From assembly GCF_000407445.1 (NCBI RefSeq), contig NZ_ASWB01000002.1:806001-870000 (forward strand): a DNA stretch of 64,000 nucleotides, read 5' to 3'. Made by a program: the position numbers and the translations under genes. Shown here one piece after another: positions 14,058 to 23,084 of the stretch (its first letter is position 1; the number at the start of each line of letters is the position of its first letter). The notes below the pieces were generated by a model. The model did no database searches, had not been told where the DNA came from, and worked only from the letters and a program-made list of their open reading frames with translations. Source of the stretch: Enterococcus moraviensis ATCC BAA-383. Lineage in GTDB: Bacteria; Bacillota; Bacilli; Lactobacillales; Enterococcaceae.

Positions 14058-14870
14058 TTAAAAGCTACGACCACCGCCGCCAAATGTTCCACCACCTGAC
14101 GAATGTGTACTACTACCGCCACTACCACCGCCGCCAGAGCTACCACTAGAATTGTTTCTCGGAATACGACGAGTTGTGACAAAGGAATTAACTAATACAT
14201 CATTTCGCTTCGTTAAATTAAGGGTTGTTTTCTCTCTGAATGGGTATTTGTAAGTACCAAATTTTAACTGATATTTTGAAATACTAATAGCAAAGAAAAG
14301 ACCGCTTAAAACGATTGCCGCAAAAAATGCAATCGCAATTTCTGATGTAGTCAACACTTTGTAACGAGTGATTTTGCCCGTTTCTGTGTCAATACGATAA
14401 TGACCACCAGGAACCCCTTGGTCAAAATAGTAACTAGTATTACTCAAAAAACTTTGCGCTGCTTGGAAATAATTTCCACTTTTCATACTTGGTTCAATAT
14501 CATCTAACGCCTGTTCAATTCTTTGATCAGTCAAATAATCAATCATATTTCCAGATGTAGAAATAATAAACTTTCTTTGGTTCATGTCGATATAAAATGT
14601 TATGCCGTTTTGATTTTTTCCAATACGATCTAGCATATAATAATCTGCAAATCGTGTAGAATCGAGATCGTTGTCAGTATTGGTTACTACAAAAACAGTT
14701 GCTTTTGTTTTCGCTTCTATTGGTGTAATGGCATCTTTTAACTGAGCGACCTCTTCTGATGTGAACAGTGAAGCCTGATCGTCAACTGAATTTTCAGCTG
14801 CTTGAACCTGGACAGAAAAACTCAATAATAGAAAAATGAAAGTCAAAAGACTAAAACCGATTTTTCTCAT
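14058..14870 (-). CDS. TPM-domain membrane protein (YdjH/YgcG type)
   Basis: A 270-residue protein: signal peptide (1-24), TPM domain (about 28-150; TKATVFVVTNTDND, FYIDMNQRKFIISTSG), one transmembrane helix (about 178-198), a basic cytoplasmic segment and a Gly/Ser tail ending GGGTFGGGGRSF. In Bacillus subtilis the homologous YdjH works with the zinc-ribbon protein YdjG to tether the SPFH protein YdjI and PspA to the membrane under stress. It overlaps the upstream zinc-ribbon gene by ATGA, and GGAGG precedes the ATG. Last gene of a three-gene operon. Confidence 0.88.
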   Translation of the reverse strand: MRKIGFSLLTFIFLLLSFSVQVQAAENSVDDQASLFTSEEVAQLKDAITPIEAKTKATVFVVTNTDNDLDSTRFADYYMLDRIGKNQNGITFYIDMNQRKFIISTSGNMIDYLTDQRIEQALDDIEPSMKSGNYFQAAQSFLSNTSYYFDQGVPGGHYRIDTETGKITRYKVLTTSEIAIAFFAAIVLSGLFFAISISKYQLKFGTYKYPFREKTTLNLTKRNDVLVNSFVTTRRIPRNNSSGSSGGGGSGGSSTHSSGGGTFGGGGRSF

Positions 14871-16027
14871 ATAAACCAGCCTCCAATCAAGAAAATTGCC
14901 AAGATTGTAGCAAAGATACCTAGTGTAAACAAGCCTAATCGTTTATAGCTGACAGGTAAAATACCACTAACTTTACCCGTTTGGCCATTCATGGCATAGT
15001 AATAAACTTTTTTAGATTGTTCATTGCTACGGTATGTCACTACCCAAATCGGTAGTAACATGTAGTTGTTTTTTTCAGTATCAAAGGCGATGTCTGTTCG
15101 TAGTTTTGTCAGTGTGGTATAGCCAGAAGCTGTGTCGCGTAACAAGGATTCAGAATAATCTTCCAGTTCATCATGGATTGCTTTTTGAATCGTTTCATAT
15201 TCGATATCACGTTTTTCAGCCTGAAATCCTGCTAAATATTGACTCTTAAAAGACACGGCTTTATCTAGTAAAAACGGCTGAACAGCTTCGACCATTTTTT
15301 GTTGTACGTTTTTAGAAAGAGCGTTTTTGATCAATTCTTTGAATGAGATTTTTCCGCGACGTTCAATATCAAACTGTTTTGTTTCCGTATATTCTAAGTC
15401 GCCAACACGCCAAACTCGGATAGTCGTTCCTAAACCATTCATTTGACCATCCACCTCAGCATCGACCACCCAATAAGGAAAATAGACACCTGTCATTTTG
15501 TCGATCTGTTCTTTGTTGAAAAAATCTTTTGGGATAAACCATTTTTTCTTTGTCCATGCTAAAAACTTTTCAACTGCTTCTTCTTTTTCAATAGAGAATG
15601 GTAAGACTTTTTCAGGAAGAAATTTTCCCGTCAATCGACCTGCTAAAACTACTGGATTATGGCAATAATAACAATAAGTAGCAGCAGTAGTTGCATCAGT
15701 GACGATTTGTGCACCGCAACTGGGACAATCGAATACTTCCATAGCATCATCTGCTGCAGGATCAGAAGTATCAGACTCTTCAAATGTATTGTTGTTTTCG
15801 TCTGTCATTTCATTGGCCTGCGATTCATCGGTGAAAGTTAATTCAGGTTCAGAAGTTTGACCAATGTCTTCTTCGATGTGTGCTTCTCGTTGCGCTTTTT
15901 CATAGGCAGTTACTTCATTTTCTGTATAGACACTTAAACAGTATTCGCAATGAAATTTTTGGTCTTTAGGATCAAATAATAAAGGACCGCCACAATTTGG
16001 GCATTTGTGTGTAAATGTATCGGTCAT
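14867..16027 (-). CDS. Zinc-ribbon membrane protein (YdjG type)
   Basis: A 386-residue protein with two zinc ribbons: CPNCGG...CEYC (residues about 9-30) and CPSCGA...CYYC (about 100-122), an acidic Glu/Asp/Thr linker between them, a mixed domain (about 140-345), and a single C-terminal transmembrane helix (about 360-380). It resembles B. subtilis YdjG, which with YdjH recruits the SPFH protein. The start is ATG 16027 with AAGGAA upstream; earlier ATGs lack a site. Second gene of the operon, overlapping the TPM gene by 4 bases. Confidence 0.85.
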   Translation of the reverse strand: MTDTFTHKCPNCGGPLLFDPKDQKFHCEYCLSVYTENEVTAYEKAQREAHIEEDIGQTSEPELTFTDESQANEMTDENNNTFEESDTSDPAADDAMEVFDCPSCGAQIVTDATTAATYCYYCHNPVVLAGRLTGKFLPEKVLPFSIEKEEAVEKFLAWTKKKWFIPKDFFNKEQIDKMTGVYFPYWVVDAEVDGQMNGLGTTIRVWRVGDLEYTETKQFDIERRGKISFKELIKNALSKNVQQKMVEAVQPFLLDKAVSFKSQYLAGFQAEKRDIEYETIQKAIHDELEDYSESLLRDTASGYTTLTKLRTDIAFDTEKNNYMLLPIWVVTYRSNEQSKKVYYYAMNGQTGKVSGILPVSYKRLGLFTLGIFATILAIFLIGGWFI

Positions 16028-16140
16028 GAGTATTCCTTTCTTCAAATAGCTAATGTACATCATCAATTTGCGCGTGTGTATTTTGTTTTACAAGTAGAAA
16101 AAGGACAGGACACGGTTGCCCAGCCCTAATCATGTTTCCT

Positions 16141-17373
16141 TTACAAAGGGATTCCTTGGAACGGTTTGCCACAATGTGGACAGAATTTTGGAATACCATT
16201 TGATAGATCAACGATTTCACTACATTCATTACATTTCATTTCTAATTTTGGTTTTTCATTCGTTGGTTTTGGCGTTCCGCAATTAGAACAGAATTTACCG
16301 TTATTTTCAGTCCCGCACTGCGGACACGTCCATGTGTTTTCAGAACCTTGTGCATGTTGTTGATTTTGTTTTTCTTGCAGTTGTTGTTGATTGGTTTGAG
16401 AAGCTTGTGCAAAATAGTTTCCACTTGTATTCATGCCCATGCCGACGCCCATAAAGCCATTCATAGCACCGCCTTCATTATTTCCAGCAGCTTCCATTCC
16501 GCGAGCCATCGATCCTTGAACATATCCTTCGCGAACACTGGCATCACTAAGCATGGCACCTTGATTCCGCATGTTGATTAGTTTTGTAGAGTCGTCAGTA
16601 TAAGAAATGCTTGCGACAGCAACAGAAACGATTTCCATACCGCGTAATTCGCGCCATTGATCATCCAGTACTTGTCCCATATATTTGCTTAGTTCTAAGC
16701 TTTTAGAAGGCACATAAGAAATACGTTCGCCATCAGCAGACATTTTATTGATGGCAGATTGCAAGGCGGTTAAGAATTCTGCTAAATATTGTTCGTTGAT
16801 ATCATTGATATCTACTTGAGATTTATTTCTAGGGATTGCATTTGAGAAAAATAATAATGGATCAGTGATTTTGATTGAGTAATTCCCATGTGCACGTAGG
16901 AATAGTTCAGCATTATAAAAATTATCAAAATAATTGATCGGTGAGGAGGTACCAAATTTGATTCCTTTGATTTCTTGTAAGTTGATGTAAAAAACTTGTT
17001 GTTTTTGAGGTGTTACGCCACCAAATTTAAATCGATCAAATGTTTCAGAAATCGCTTCTTTCATCGAGCCATTAAATGCAGAAGGAGCGGAATCGTTTTT
17101 GACTGTGTAGTAGCCTTCTTCAGCTGAATAGTCAATGATTTTTCCGCCATCAACTAAAATCATCATCATGTTTGGATAAACATGGATCACAGAGCCATCA
17201 GTTAACACATCCTCAGTTCCTTTACGATTAGAGCCACGTTTATCATTTTTGCGAACAAAAACTCCTTTGGTCATAACCGTGGTGTCACTCATATTATCAG
17301 GTTCAATAACCTCGATCCATTGATCCGCTAATCCGCCGCTCATCGCACTTGTTGCCGCTTTTATAATTCCCAT
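16141..17373 (-). CDS. SPFH-domain protein with C-terminal zinc ribbons (YdjI type)
   Basis: A 410-residue protein with an SPFH/virion-core-like domain in the first 280 residues (start MGIIKAATSAMSGGLADQW is typical), a Gly/Met-rich stretch (NGFMGVGMGMNTSG), a Gln-rich linker (about 320-345) and two C-terminal zinc ribbons (CPQCGTENNGKFCSNCG and CNECSE...CPHCG). B. subtilis YdjI has the same layout and joins PspA at the membrane. AGGAGG precedes the ATG. First gene of the operon, 113 bases before the zinc-ribbon gene, with an extended -10 upstream. No PspA gene is next to it. Confidence 0.88.
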   Translation of the reverse strand: MGIIKAATSAMSGGLADQWIEVIEPDNMSDTTVMTKGVFVRKNDKRGSNRKGTEDVLTDGSVIHVYPNMMMILVDGGKIIDYSAEEGYYTVKNDSAPSAFNGSMKEAISETFDRFKFGGVTPQKQQVFYINLQEIKGIKFGTSSPINYFDNFYNAELFLRAHGNYSIKITDPLLFFSNAIPRNKSQVDINDINEQYLAEFLTALQSAINKMSADGERISYVPSKSLELSKYMGQVLDDQWRELRGMEIVSVAVASISYTDDSTKLINMRNQGAMLSDASVREGYVQGSMARGMEAAGNNEGGAMNGFMGVGMGMNTSGNYFAQASQTNQQQLQEKQNQQHAQGSENTWTCPQCGTENNGKFCSNCGTPKPTNEKPKLEMKCNECSEIVDLSNGIPKFCPHCGKPFQGIPL

Positions 17374-17447
17374 CTTAAATTCCTCCTAAAAATTTGATCC
17401 TAGTTAGCTTATTCAGCTCTCATAGATAAAAAGTAATAAGTAAAAAT

Positions 17448-17456
17448 AGTATACCA
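17448..17456 (-). promoter_or_regulatory. Extended -10 promoter of the SPFH operon
   Basis: On the minus strand TGGTATACT, an extended -10 element, about 75 bases upstream of the SPFH gene. Confidence 0.5.
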
Positions 17457-17565
17457 TAAGTAGGGAGAAGATAAATACCACTTGAGATTGAAACAAAAGT
17501 GAATAAGAGAACTAAAAATATATTAATTAGACATTATTTTTTATAGTTTTGCTAAAACCTATCTT

Positions 17566-17580
17566 TTTCTATCGTAGAAA
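17566..17580. promoter_or_regulatory. Dyad in the PBP promoter region
   Basis: TTTCTA TCG TAGAAA is a perfect 6+3+6 inverted repeat covering the expected -35 position of the promoter whose -10 is TATAAT at 17594-17599. Candidate binding site for a regulator of the low-affinity PBP. Confidence 0.5.
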
Positions 17581-17641
17581 CTGTTGGATAAGGTATAATA
17601 GATAAAAAGTGATTGAATCAAGAGATTTGGGGGAGTGGACA

Positions 17642-19678
17642 GTGAAAAGAGCAAAGAATAAAAAATCAAACAAACCAATAGTTTTAGGTATTAGTGGTGT
17701 AGTTGTAGTGGCGGCATTGGCAGGTGGTTATTTTGCTTATAGCTCGTGGCAGAAAAATCAGGAGCTGAGTAAAGCCGAAAAATCTGCGAAATCTTTTTTA
17801 AACTATTTTTCAAAACAAGAGTTTGATCAATTTCCTAAATTATTAAATGAAGCAACTGTTAAAAAGAGTGGCTATGATAATGCAAAAGTTGTAGAAAAAT
17901 ACCAAACCGTTTTTTCTGGTATTCAAGCTGAAGGAATCAAAAGTAAAGAAGTGAAGGTAACGCAAGAAAAAGAGGGAGAATACACCTTTACTTATAAGTT
18001 GGACATGACAACGCCATTAGGCAATTTAAAAGATTTAGCTTATAAAACCACAATCAAAAAAGAGGGAGAAAGTTATAAAATAGAATGGGCACCTAATTTA
18101 ATCTTCCCGGAAATGGCCGGACAAGATAAAATTTCAATCGGTATCGATACTGCAACAAGAGGTGAAATCGTCGATCGTAATGGTGAAGGTCTAGCGGTAA
18201 ATCAAACGTTTGATCAGGTAGGGATCGATCCTGGTAAACTTGGAGAAGGCCAAGAGAAAACAAACAATATCAAGGCTTTCAGTGATCAATTCAAAGTTCC
18301 AGTTGATGAAATCGAACAAAAACTTGATCAAGATTGGGTCAAGGCAGGTGACTTTGTCCCGATAACCATTTCATTTGATTCAGTAACAACGTTACCACAA
18401 GGGGCGGCATCTCAAGATGCGACAGTCCGTTACTATCCATTAAAAGAAGCTGGGGCTCAGTTAGTGGGGTATGTTGGTACGATCACAGCAGAAGATATTG
18501 AAAAAGATCCATCGTTGAGTAGTTCAGGTACTATTGGTAAAGTTGGTTTGGAACAAACATTTGATAAGCAATTACGAGGTCAAGATGGTGGAAACATAAC
18601 CATTACCGATGAGCAAGGAAACGCAAAAAGTATTCTTCAAAAAGTCGATAAAAAAGATGGTGAAAAAATTCAACTAACGATTGATAAAAATGTGCAATCA
18701 CAAGCGTACGATATTTTTGTGAATCGTCCAGGTAGCGCAGTAATCATGGATCCACAACAAGGAGATCTATTAGCTGCGGCCAGTTCCCCTTCCTTTGATC
18801 CTAATAAAATGACACACGGTATTTCCCAAGCTGATTATGATGCTTATGCGAATAACGAAAATCTACCATTCACTGCACGATTTGCAACTGGCTATGCACC
18901 AGGCTCCACATTTAAAACCATTACTGGTGGGATTGGCTTAGATGCAGGAACGTTGAAGCCAGATGAAGAGATTGCAATCAATGGATTGAAATGGCAAAAA
19001 GATGCTTCTTGGGGAGACTACTATGTAACGCGTGTGAAAGAAGCTAGTCCTGTCAACTTACGAACAGCCTTAGTCAATTCTGATAATATTTATTTTGCAG
19101 AACAAACATTGCGTATGGGAGAAGATACCTTTAGAAAAGGGTTAGGAAAATTTATCTTTGGTGAAAAATTAGACCTAGCGATTCCAATGAATCCAGCTCA
19201 AATTTCAAATGAAAAAACGTTCAATTCGGATATTTTACTAGCAGATACAGGTTACGGTCAAGGCCAATTATTAATAACACCGATCCAACAAGCAGCAATG
19301 TATACTGTATTCCAAAATGAAGGAAAACTTGTATATCCAAAAATCGAGTTGAATAAAGAAACCAAAACCAAAGAAAATGTTATTAGTTCAAATGCAGCAA
19401 ATACGATCGTAACTGATCTTCTTGGCAGTGTTGAAGATGAAACAGGCTATGTCCATAATATGTATAATCCTGATTTTTCATTAGCAGCCAAAACGGGTAC
19501 CGCCGAAATAAAGGATAAACAAGATACAGTTGGGAAAGAAAATAGTTTCCTGTTAGCAATGGATAGAAGCCATAACAAATTTTCAGCAATGATCATGGTG
19601 GAAGATTCTAGAAAGAATGATACAGCAACTAATATCAGTAAACCATTGATCGATTATTTAGAGACAAATCTAAAGTAA
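17642..19678 (+). CDS. pbp4: Low-affinity class B penicillin-binding protein (PBP4/PBP5 type)
   Basis: D,D-transpeptidase that cross-links peptidoglycan outside the membrane; this class gives enterococci their intrinsic cephalosporin tolerance. 678 residues: N-terminal anchor (about 9-30), MecA_N/NTF2-like domain (about 40-150), dimerisation domain (about 160-310), transpeptidase domain (about 340-670). The three active-site motifs are intact: STFK with S422, SDN at 480-482, KTG at 617-619. The GTG 17642 start has GGGGGAG 6 bases upstream. The homologue is called pbp4 in E. faecalis and pbp5 in E. faecium. Single gene with its own promoter and terminator. Confidence 0.94.
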   Translation: MKRAKNKKSNKPIVLGISGVVVVAALAGGYFAYSSWQKNQELSKAEKSAKSFLNYFSKQEFDQFPKLLNEATVKKSGYDNAKVVEKYQTVFSGIQAEGIKSKEVKVTQEKEGEYTFTYKLDMTTPLGNLKDLAYKTTIKKEGESYKIEWAPNLIFPEMAGQDKISIGIDTATRGEIVDRNGEGLAVNQTFDQVGIDPGKLGEGQEKTNNIKAFSDQFKVPVDEIEQKLDQDWVKAGDFVPITISFDSVTTLPQGAASQDATVRYYPLKEAGAQLVGYVGTITAEDIEKDPSLSSSGTIGKVGLEQTFDKQLRGQDGGNITITDEQGNAKSILQKVDKKDGEKIQLTIDKNVQSQAYDIFVNRPGSAVIMDPQQGDLLAAASSPSFDPNKMTHGISQADYDAYANNENLPFTARFATGYAPGSTFKTITGGIGLDAGTLKPDEEIAINGLKWQKDASWGDYYVTRVKEASPVNLRTALVNSDNIYFAEQTLRMGEDTFRKGLGKFIFGEKLDLAIPMNPAQISNEKTFNSDILLADTGYGQGQLLITPIQQAAMYTVFQNEGKLVYPKIELNKETKTKENVISSNAANTIVTDLLGSVEDETGYVHNMYNPDFSLAAKTGTAEIKDKQDTVGKENSFLLAMDRSHNKFSAMIMVEDSRKNDTATNISKPLIDYLETNLK

Positions 19679-19684
19679 ATGTCA

Positions 19685-19730
19685 AGATTGGGACAAAACG
19701 CAACCTGCGATTTTGTCCCACTTTCTTTTT
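19685..19730 (+). terminator. Terminator of the PBP gene
   Basis: TGGGACAAAA(C)GCA pairs with TGCGATTTTGTCCCA, followed by CTTTCTTTTT. Another member of the TGGGACA hairpin group. Confidence 0.88.
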
Positions 19731-19806
19731 AATGTCTCGTTTTTTTACGAACGAATAAAAATATGCTACAATTAACCAACTACATGATGAAAGAAAGGGA
19801 TTTTTT

Positions 19807-20526
19807 GTGCGGATTTTAGCAATCGATACCTCGAATCAAACCTTAACAATTGCTGTTTGTGAAGAGAAGAAAATAATAGGACACTATACAATTACGGTGA
19901 AAAGAAATCATAGCCTGACATTAATGCCGGCGATCACACAATTGATGAAAGATGTCGGATTATCACCAGCCGATATTGATCGAATCGTCGTAGCAAAAGG
20001 GCCGGGTTCTTATACTGGATTAAGAATTGGCGTGACAACTGCCAAAACCCTTGCGTATACATTAAAGAAAGAATTAGTTGGGATATCGAGTTTGAAAGCA
20101 TTGGCTGCAAATTGTCTCAATAAAAAAGGCGTTATCGTTCCGATTTTTGATGCACGAAGAAACAATGTCTATGCTGGAGCGTATGAAACAATCGATGGTG
20201 TTTTAACGACTGTTATCGCTGACCAGCATATTTCGATGGAAGCTTTGCTTGAAGCGTTGAAAGAATTTGAACAGGTTTATTTTGTTGGAGAAGATGTAGA
20301 GAAATTTAGAGACTTGATTGAAACAAGTCTTCCTGATGCTGAAATTTGTACCATTCCTCAATGGCAAATACCCAATGCTGCAGTACTTGCTGAGCTTGGT
20401 AGAGTGGCTGAGCCAGAAGTAGATGTCCACAACTTTTTACCTGATTATTTAAAACGAGTAGAAGCGGAAGAGAATTGGCTAAAAGACCATACACCTGAGG
20501 TAGAAAATTATGTTGAAAAAATTTAA
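19807..20526 (+). CDS. tsaB: tRNA t6A synthesis protein TsaB
   Basis: Partner of TsaD in making N6-threonylcarbamoyladenosine at position 37 of ANN-decoding tRNAs. 239 residues with the ASKHA-type start (RILAIDTSNQTLTIAV) and the family stretch KGPGSYTGLRIGVTTAKTL. The start is GTG 19807, 6 bases after AAAGGGA. First gene of tsaB-rimI-rimI2-tsaD; its end overlaps rimI by 17 bases. Confidence 0.95.
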   Translation: MRILAIDTSNQTLTIAVCEEKKIIGHYTITVKRNHSLTLMPAITQLMKDVGLSPADIDRIVVAKGPGSYTGLRIGVTTAKTLAYTLKKELVGISSLKALAANCLNKKGVIVPIFDARRNNVYAGAYETIDGVLTTVIADQHISMEALLEALKEFEQVYFVGEDVEKFRDLIETSLPDAEICTIPQWQIPNAAVLAELGRVAEPEVDVHNFLPDYLKRVEAEENWLKDHTPEVENYVEKI

Positions 20527-21058
20527 TCTTCTTCATAGCATTTTGGGAATATTTTTTAAAAACCGTCCATATGATGAAAAAAGCATAAAAATTTCGGATC
20601 AGGACTATTTTGTGCGCGCGATCATTCTCGATGATATCAAAGACTTACTCTCTATTGAAAGAGAAGTTTATGCGGGGGAATTGCCATGGACTAAAACGGC
20701 ATTTTTAGTTGAGCTTCAATCATCTGATCCACATCTCTATCTACTCATTCAAAAAGAGGGAAAAACGATTGGATTTATCGGCTGTCGTATTTTCGGTAAA
20801 GATGCTCATATTACAAATGTTGCGGTCGCAACCCAACATCAAGGAAGTGGCATCGGTAGTTTTTTGATAAGAGAAGTGCTTGAGTTTGCTAAAAGTAATG
20901 AATGTGACACGATTTCTTTAGAAGTCCGGATTAGCAACAAAAATGCGCAACGTGTCTATCGGCAACTAGGATTTGTCTCCAATACAATCAAGCCTAGATA
21001 TTACACAGAAGACAATGAAGATGCACTAGAGATGATTTTATTTTTAAAAGAAGAGTGA
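20510..21058 (+). CDS. rimI: RimI-type ribosomal protein N-acetyltransferase
   Basis: GNAT acetyltransferase of the RimI family, which acetylates the N-terminal alanine of ribosomal protein S18. 182 residues with the acetyl-CoA motif QHQGSGIG (residues about 110-117) and the C-terminal NKNAQRVYRQLGF. About 30 residues at the N-terminus precede the GNAT core (VRAIILDDIKDLLSIE), longer than usual. Overlaps tsaB by 17 bases, with GAGGT 13 bases upstream. Standard neighbour of tsaB and tsaD. Confidence 0.9.
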   Translation: MLKKFNLLHSILGIFFKNRPYDEKSIKISDQDYFVRAIILDDIKDLLSIEREVYAGELPWTKTAFLVELQSSDPHLYLLIQKEGKTIGFIGCRIFGKDAHITNVAVATQHQGSGIGSFLIREVLEFAKSNECDTISLEVRISNKNAQRVYRQLGFVSNTIKPRYYTEDNEDALEMILFLKEE

Positions 21059-21062
21059 GAGA

Positions 21063-21530
21063 ATGTATTATTTTAAAGAAGAGCTAATGCCGCAGTATCA
21101 ATTGGCGGAACAAATTTGGAACTTGAGTGAGTCTGCATATAAGCATGGATCACCTTGGACACTGACACAATTTGCTGATGACTTGGCTCAAAAATCAAGT
21201 GAATACCTAGTATTGATAATGGAGGATCAGTGGGTTGGTTTTATCAGTTTTCATTTAGTTTTAGATGAAGTAGAGATCACACATGTGGCCATCCAAAAAG
21301 CGTTTCAAAAGCAAGGATATGGTAGTCAATTAATTGATCAAATGATTAGTTACGTCCTTGAGCAAGAAGTTTCTCAGGTATTTTTAGAAGTCCGAGAATC
21401 AAATGTACAGGCAAAATCGTTATATGAAAAAAAAGGATTCAACACAATCAATCGTCGGAAAAATTATTACAATCATCCTAAAGAAGCTGGCATTGTAATG
21501 TGTTTAAACGTTAAGGAAGTGAACCAATGA
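21063..21530 (+). CDS. Second RimI-like GNAT acetyltransferase
   Basis: A 155-residue GNAT protein starting four bases after rimI. It shows the acetyl-CoA motif QKQGYG and the family segment [18 protein letters not shown]. It is a diverged paralogue of the preceding gene, probably from an old tandem duplication, and may acetylate a different protein N-terminus. Its stop overlaps the tsaD start by 4 bases, so it is translated as part of this operon. Confidence 0.87.
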   Translation: MYYFKEELMPQYQLAEQIWNLSESAYKHGSPWTLTQFADDLAQKSSEYLVLIMEDQWVGFISFHLVLDEVEITHVAIQKAFQKQGYGSQLIDQMISYVLEQEVSQVFLEVRESNVQAKSLYEKKGFNTINRRKNYYNHPKEAGIVMCLNVKEVNQ

Positions 21531-22561
21531 CTTTTTTTAATAAGGAAAGAAAGTTGATTTTAGCTGTTGAAAGTAGCTGTGATGAAACAAGTGTTGCGGT
21601 TATTGAAGACGGTTCAAAAATTTTGTCGAATATCGTAGCATCTCAAGTAAAAAGCCACCAGCGCTTTGGTGGTGTCGTACCTGAAGTTGCGAGTCGTCAT
21701 CATGTGGAAGAAATGACAGTATGTATTGAAGAGGCGCTCGTTGAAGCGCAGATAGAGCCAGAAGAGTTGAGTGGTGTTGCAGTTACTTATGGACCGGGTT
21801 TAGTGGGGGCATTATTGATTGGCATTTCTGCGGCAAAAGCATTTGCTTGGGCTCATGATTTACCGTTGATACCAGTCAATCATATGGCTGGGCATATATA
21901 TGCTGCGCATTTTGTTGAACCGCTACAGTTTCCTTTGATGGCTTTATTAGTTAGTGGTGGTCACACAGAATTAGTCTATATGAAAGAAACGGGTTCTTTT
22001 GAAATTATTGGTGAAACAAGAGATGACGCAGCTGGTGAAGCCTATGATAAAGTAGGAAGAGTTTTAGGATTGACATATCCGAGTGGAAAAGAAATCGATG
22101 CGTTAGCCCATCTTGGGCAAGACACTTACCATTTTCCTCGAGCTATGATCAAAGAAGACAATTATGACTTTAGTTTTAGTGGATTGAAAAGTTCATTTAT
22201 TAACACAGTTCATAATGCCCAACAGCGTGATGAAGAATTAAGTGTCAAAGATCTTGCGGCTAGTTTTCAAGCAAGTGTAATCGATGTATTAGTCGATAAA
22301 ACGATTCGAGCGTGTAAGGAATATCCTGTGAAACAATTAGTGATGGCTGGCGGTGTAGCAGCCAATAAAGGACTGCGTGATCGTTTTAGTGAAGAGGTTG
22401 CCAAAGAACTTCCAGGTGTAACGTTTATTGTACCACCTCTTAAATTATGCGGTGACAATGCAGCTATGATTGGGGCAGCTGCTTTTGTCGAAGCGGAAAA
22501 AGGGCATATTGCTGATTATCATTTAAATGCTGACCCTAGTTTGACTTTTATGTCGATTTAA
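21527..22561 (+). CDS. tsaD: tRNA t6A transferase TsaD
   Basis: Transfers the threonylcarbamoyl group to A37 of tRNA. 344 residues, ASKHA fold, with the start [16 protein letters not shown], the metal-binding [10 protein letters not shown] and the nucleotide-binding [11 protein letters not shown] and [19 protein letters not shown] precedes the ATG, which overlaps the upstream stop by 4 bases. Essential; completes the TsaB-TsaD pair. TsaC and TsaE are not in the window. Confidence 0.97.
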   Translation: MTFFNKERKLILAVESSCDETSVAVIEDGSKILSNIVASQVKSHQRFGGVVPEVASRHHVEEMTVCIEEALVEAQIEPEELSGVAVTYGPGLVGALLIGISAAKAFAWAHDLPLIPVNHMAGHIYAAHFVEPLQFPLMALLVSGGHTELVYMKETGSFEIIGETRDDAAGEAYDKVGRVLGLTYPSGKEIDALAHLGQDTYHFPRAMIKEDNYDFSFSGLKSSFINTVHNAQQRDEELSVKDLAASFQASVIDVLVDKTIRACKEYPVKQLVMAGGVAANKGLRDRFSEEVAKELPGVTFIVPPLKLCGDNAAMIGAAAFVEAEKGHIADYHLNADPSLTFMSI

Positions 22562-22605
22562 GAGTAAAAAAGTGATAGACAAGACTATGCATGAACTAAA
22601 ATATT

Positions 22606-22614
22606 TGCTATAAT
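22606..22614 (+). promoter_or_regulatory. Extended -10 promoter of the argS T-box transcript
   Basis: TGCTATAAT (extended -10), 30 bases upstream of the T-box Stem I. Confidence 0.6.
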
Positions 22615-22644
22615 GAACGCAGTTTAATAGTGATTCAATGAAAA

Positions 22645-22860
22645 AGAGAGTACTTCATACTAAATTGTCAAAGCGATTTCGGGCAGGTGAGAGCCGAAAA
22701 TAATTAAATGAAGGAAGCGTACTTTGGAGAATCTGCACAAGCAGACGGCTATCTACCGTTAATAGATTAAGTGGGTTCGTTTAGAAGAACGAACAATTAG
22801 AGTGGTACCGCGGGAAAATCTCGTCTCTGGTGTTTTTAAACACCAGGGACTTTTTGTTGT
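22645..22860 (+). promoter_or_regulatory. Arginine T-box riboswitch
   Basis: Leader RNA that reads uncharged tRNA. The T-box motif GAGTGGTACCGCGGG is at about 22799-22813 and an AGTA box is near 22648. The Stem I 3' side reads GGAAGCGTAC, which places CGT (22718-22720), an Arg codon, at the specifier position. A terminator hairpin (CTCTGGTGTTT...AAACACCAGGG, then CTTTTTG) is at about 22827-22856. Uncharged tRNA-Arg would stabilise the antiterminator and allow argS transcription. TGGT in the bulge would pair with ACCA tRNA ends. Confidence 0.92.
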
Positions 22861-23084
22861 GAATCACGATGATTGGCTCGGCCATAAACTAGCCACACCA
22901 CGCGCCACCTTGAACGCATCAATATCTAAGGCTCTAAGACTTGAAGAACGACGAGTAGCAGATGACGAACAATACTTGGCATAAAATTGATATCTTTAGT
23001 ACAGCGCATGTCAACCATCAACAAAAAAATAATAAAAAAAGATCTAAAGGGCTGTTTATGCCTTAAACCATTAGGAGGATATCT
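22861..23084 (+). other. Unexplained spacer between T-box terminator and argS
   Basis: A 224-base stretch separates the T-box terminator from the argS start. The first half (22860-22960) is clearly more GC-rich than its surroundings. A reading frame crosses it (GTG 22859 to the TAA at 22982-22984, 41 codons with several Arg codons) but has no ribosome binding site, because the terminator T-run lies there. No terminator or second promoter is obvious. Confidence 0.4.

Noticed and set aside
22802-22984. 60-codon frame starting in the T-box
   Set aside because: Its first third is the T-box motif and terminator hairpin, and the only later start follows the T-run without a ribosome binding site.
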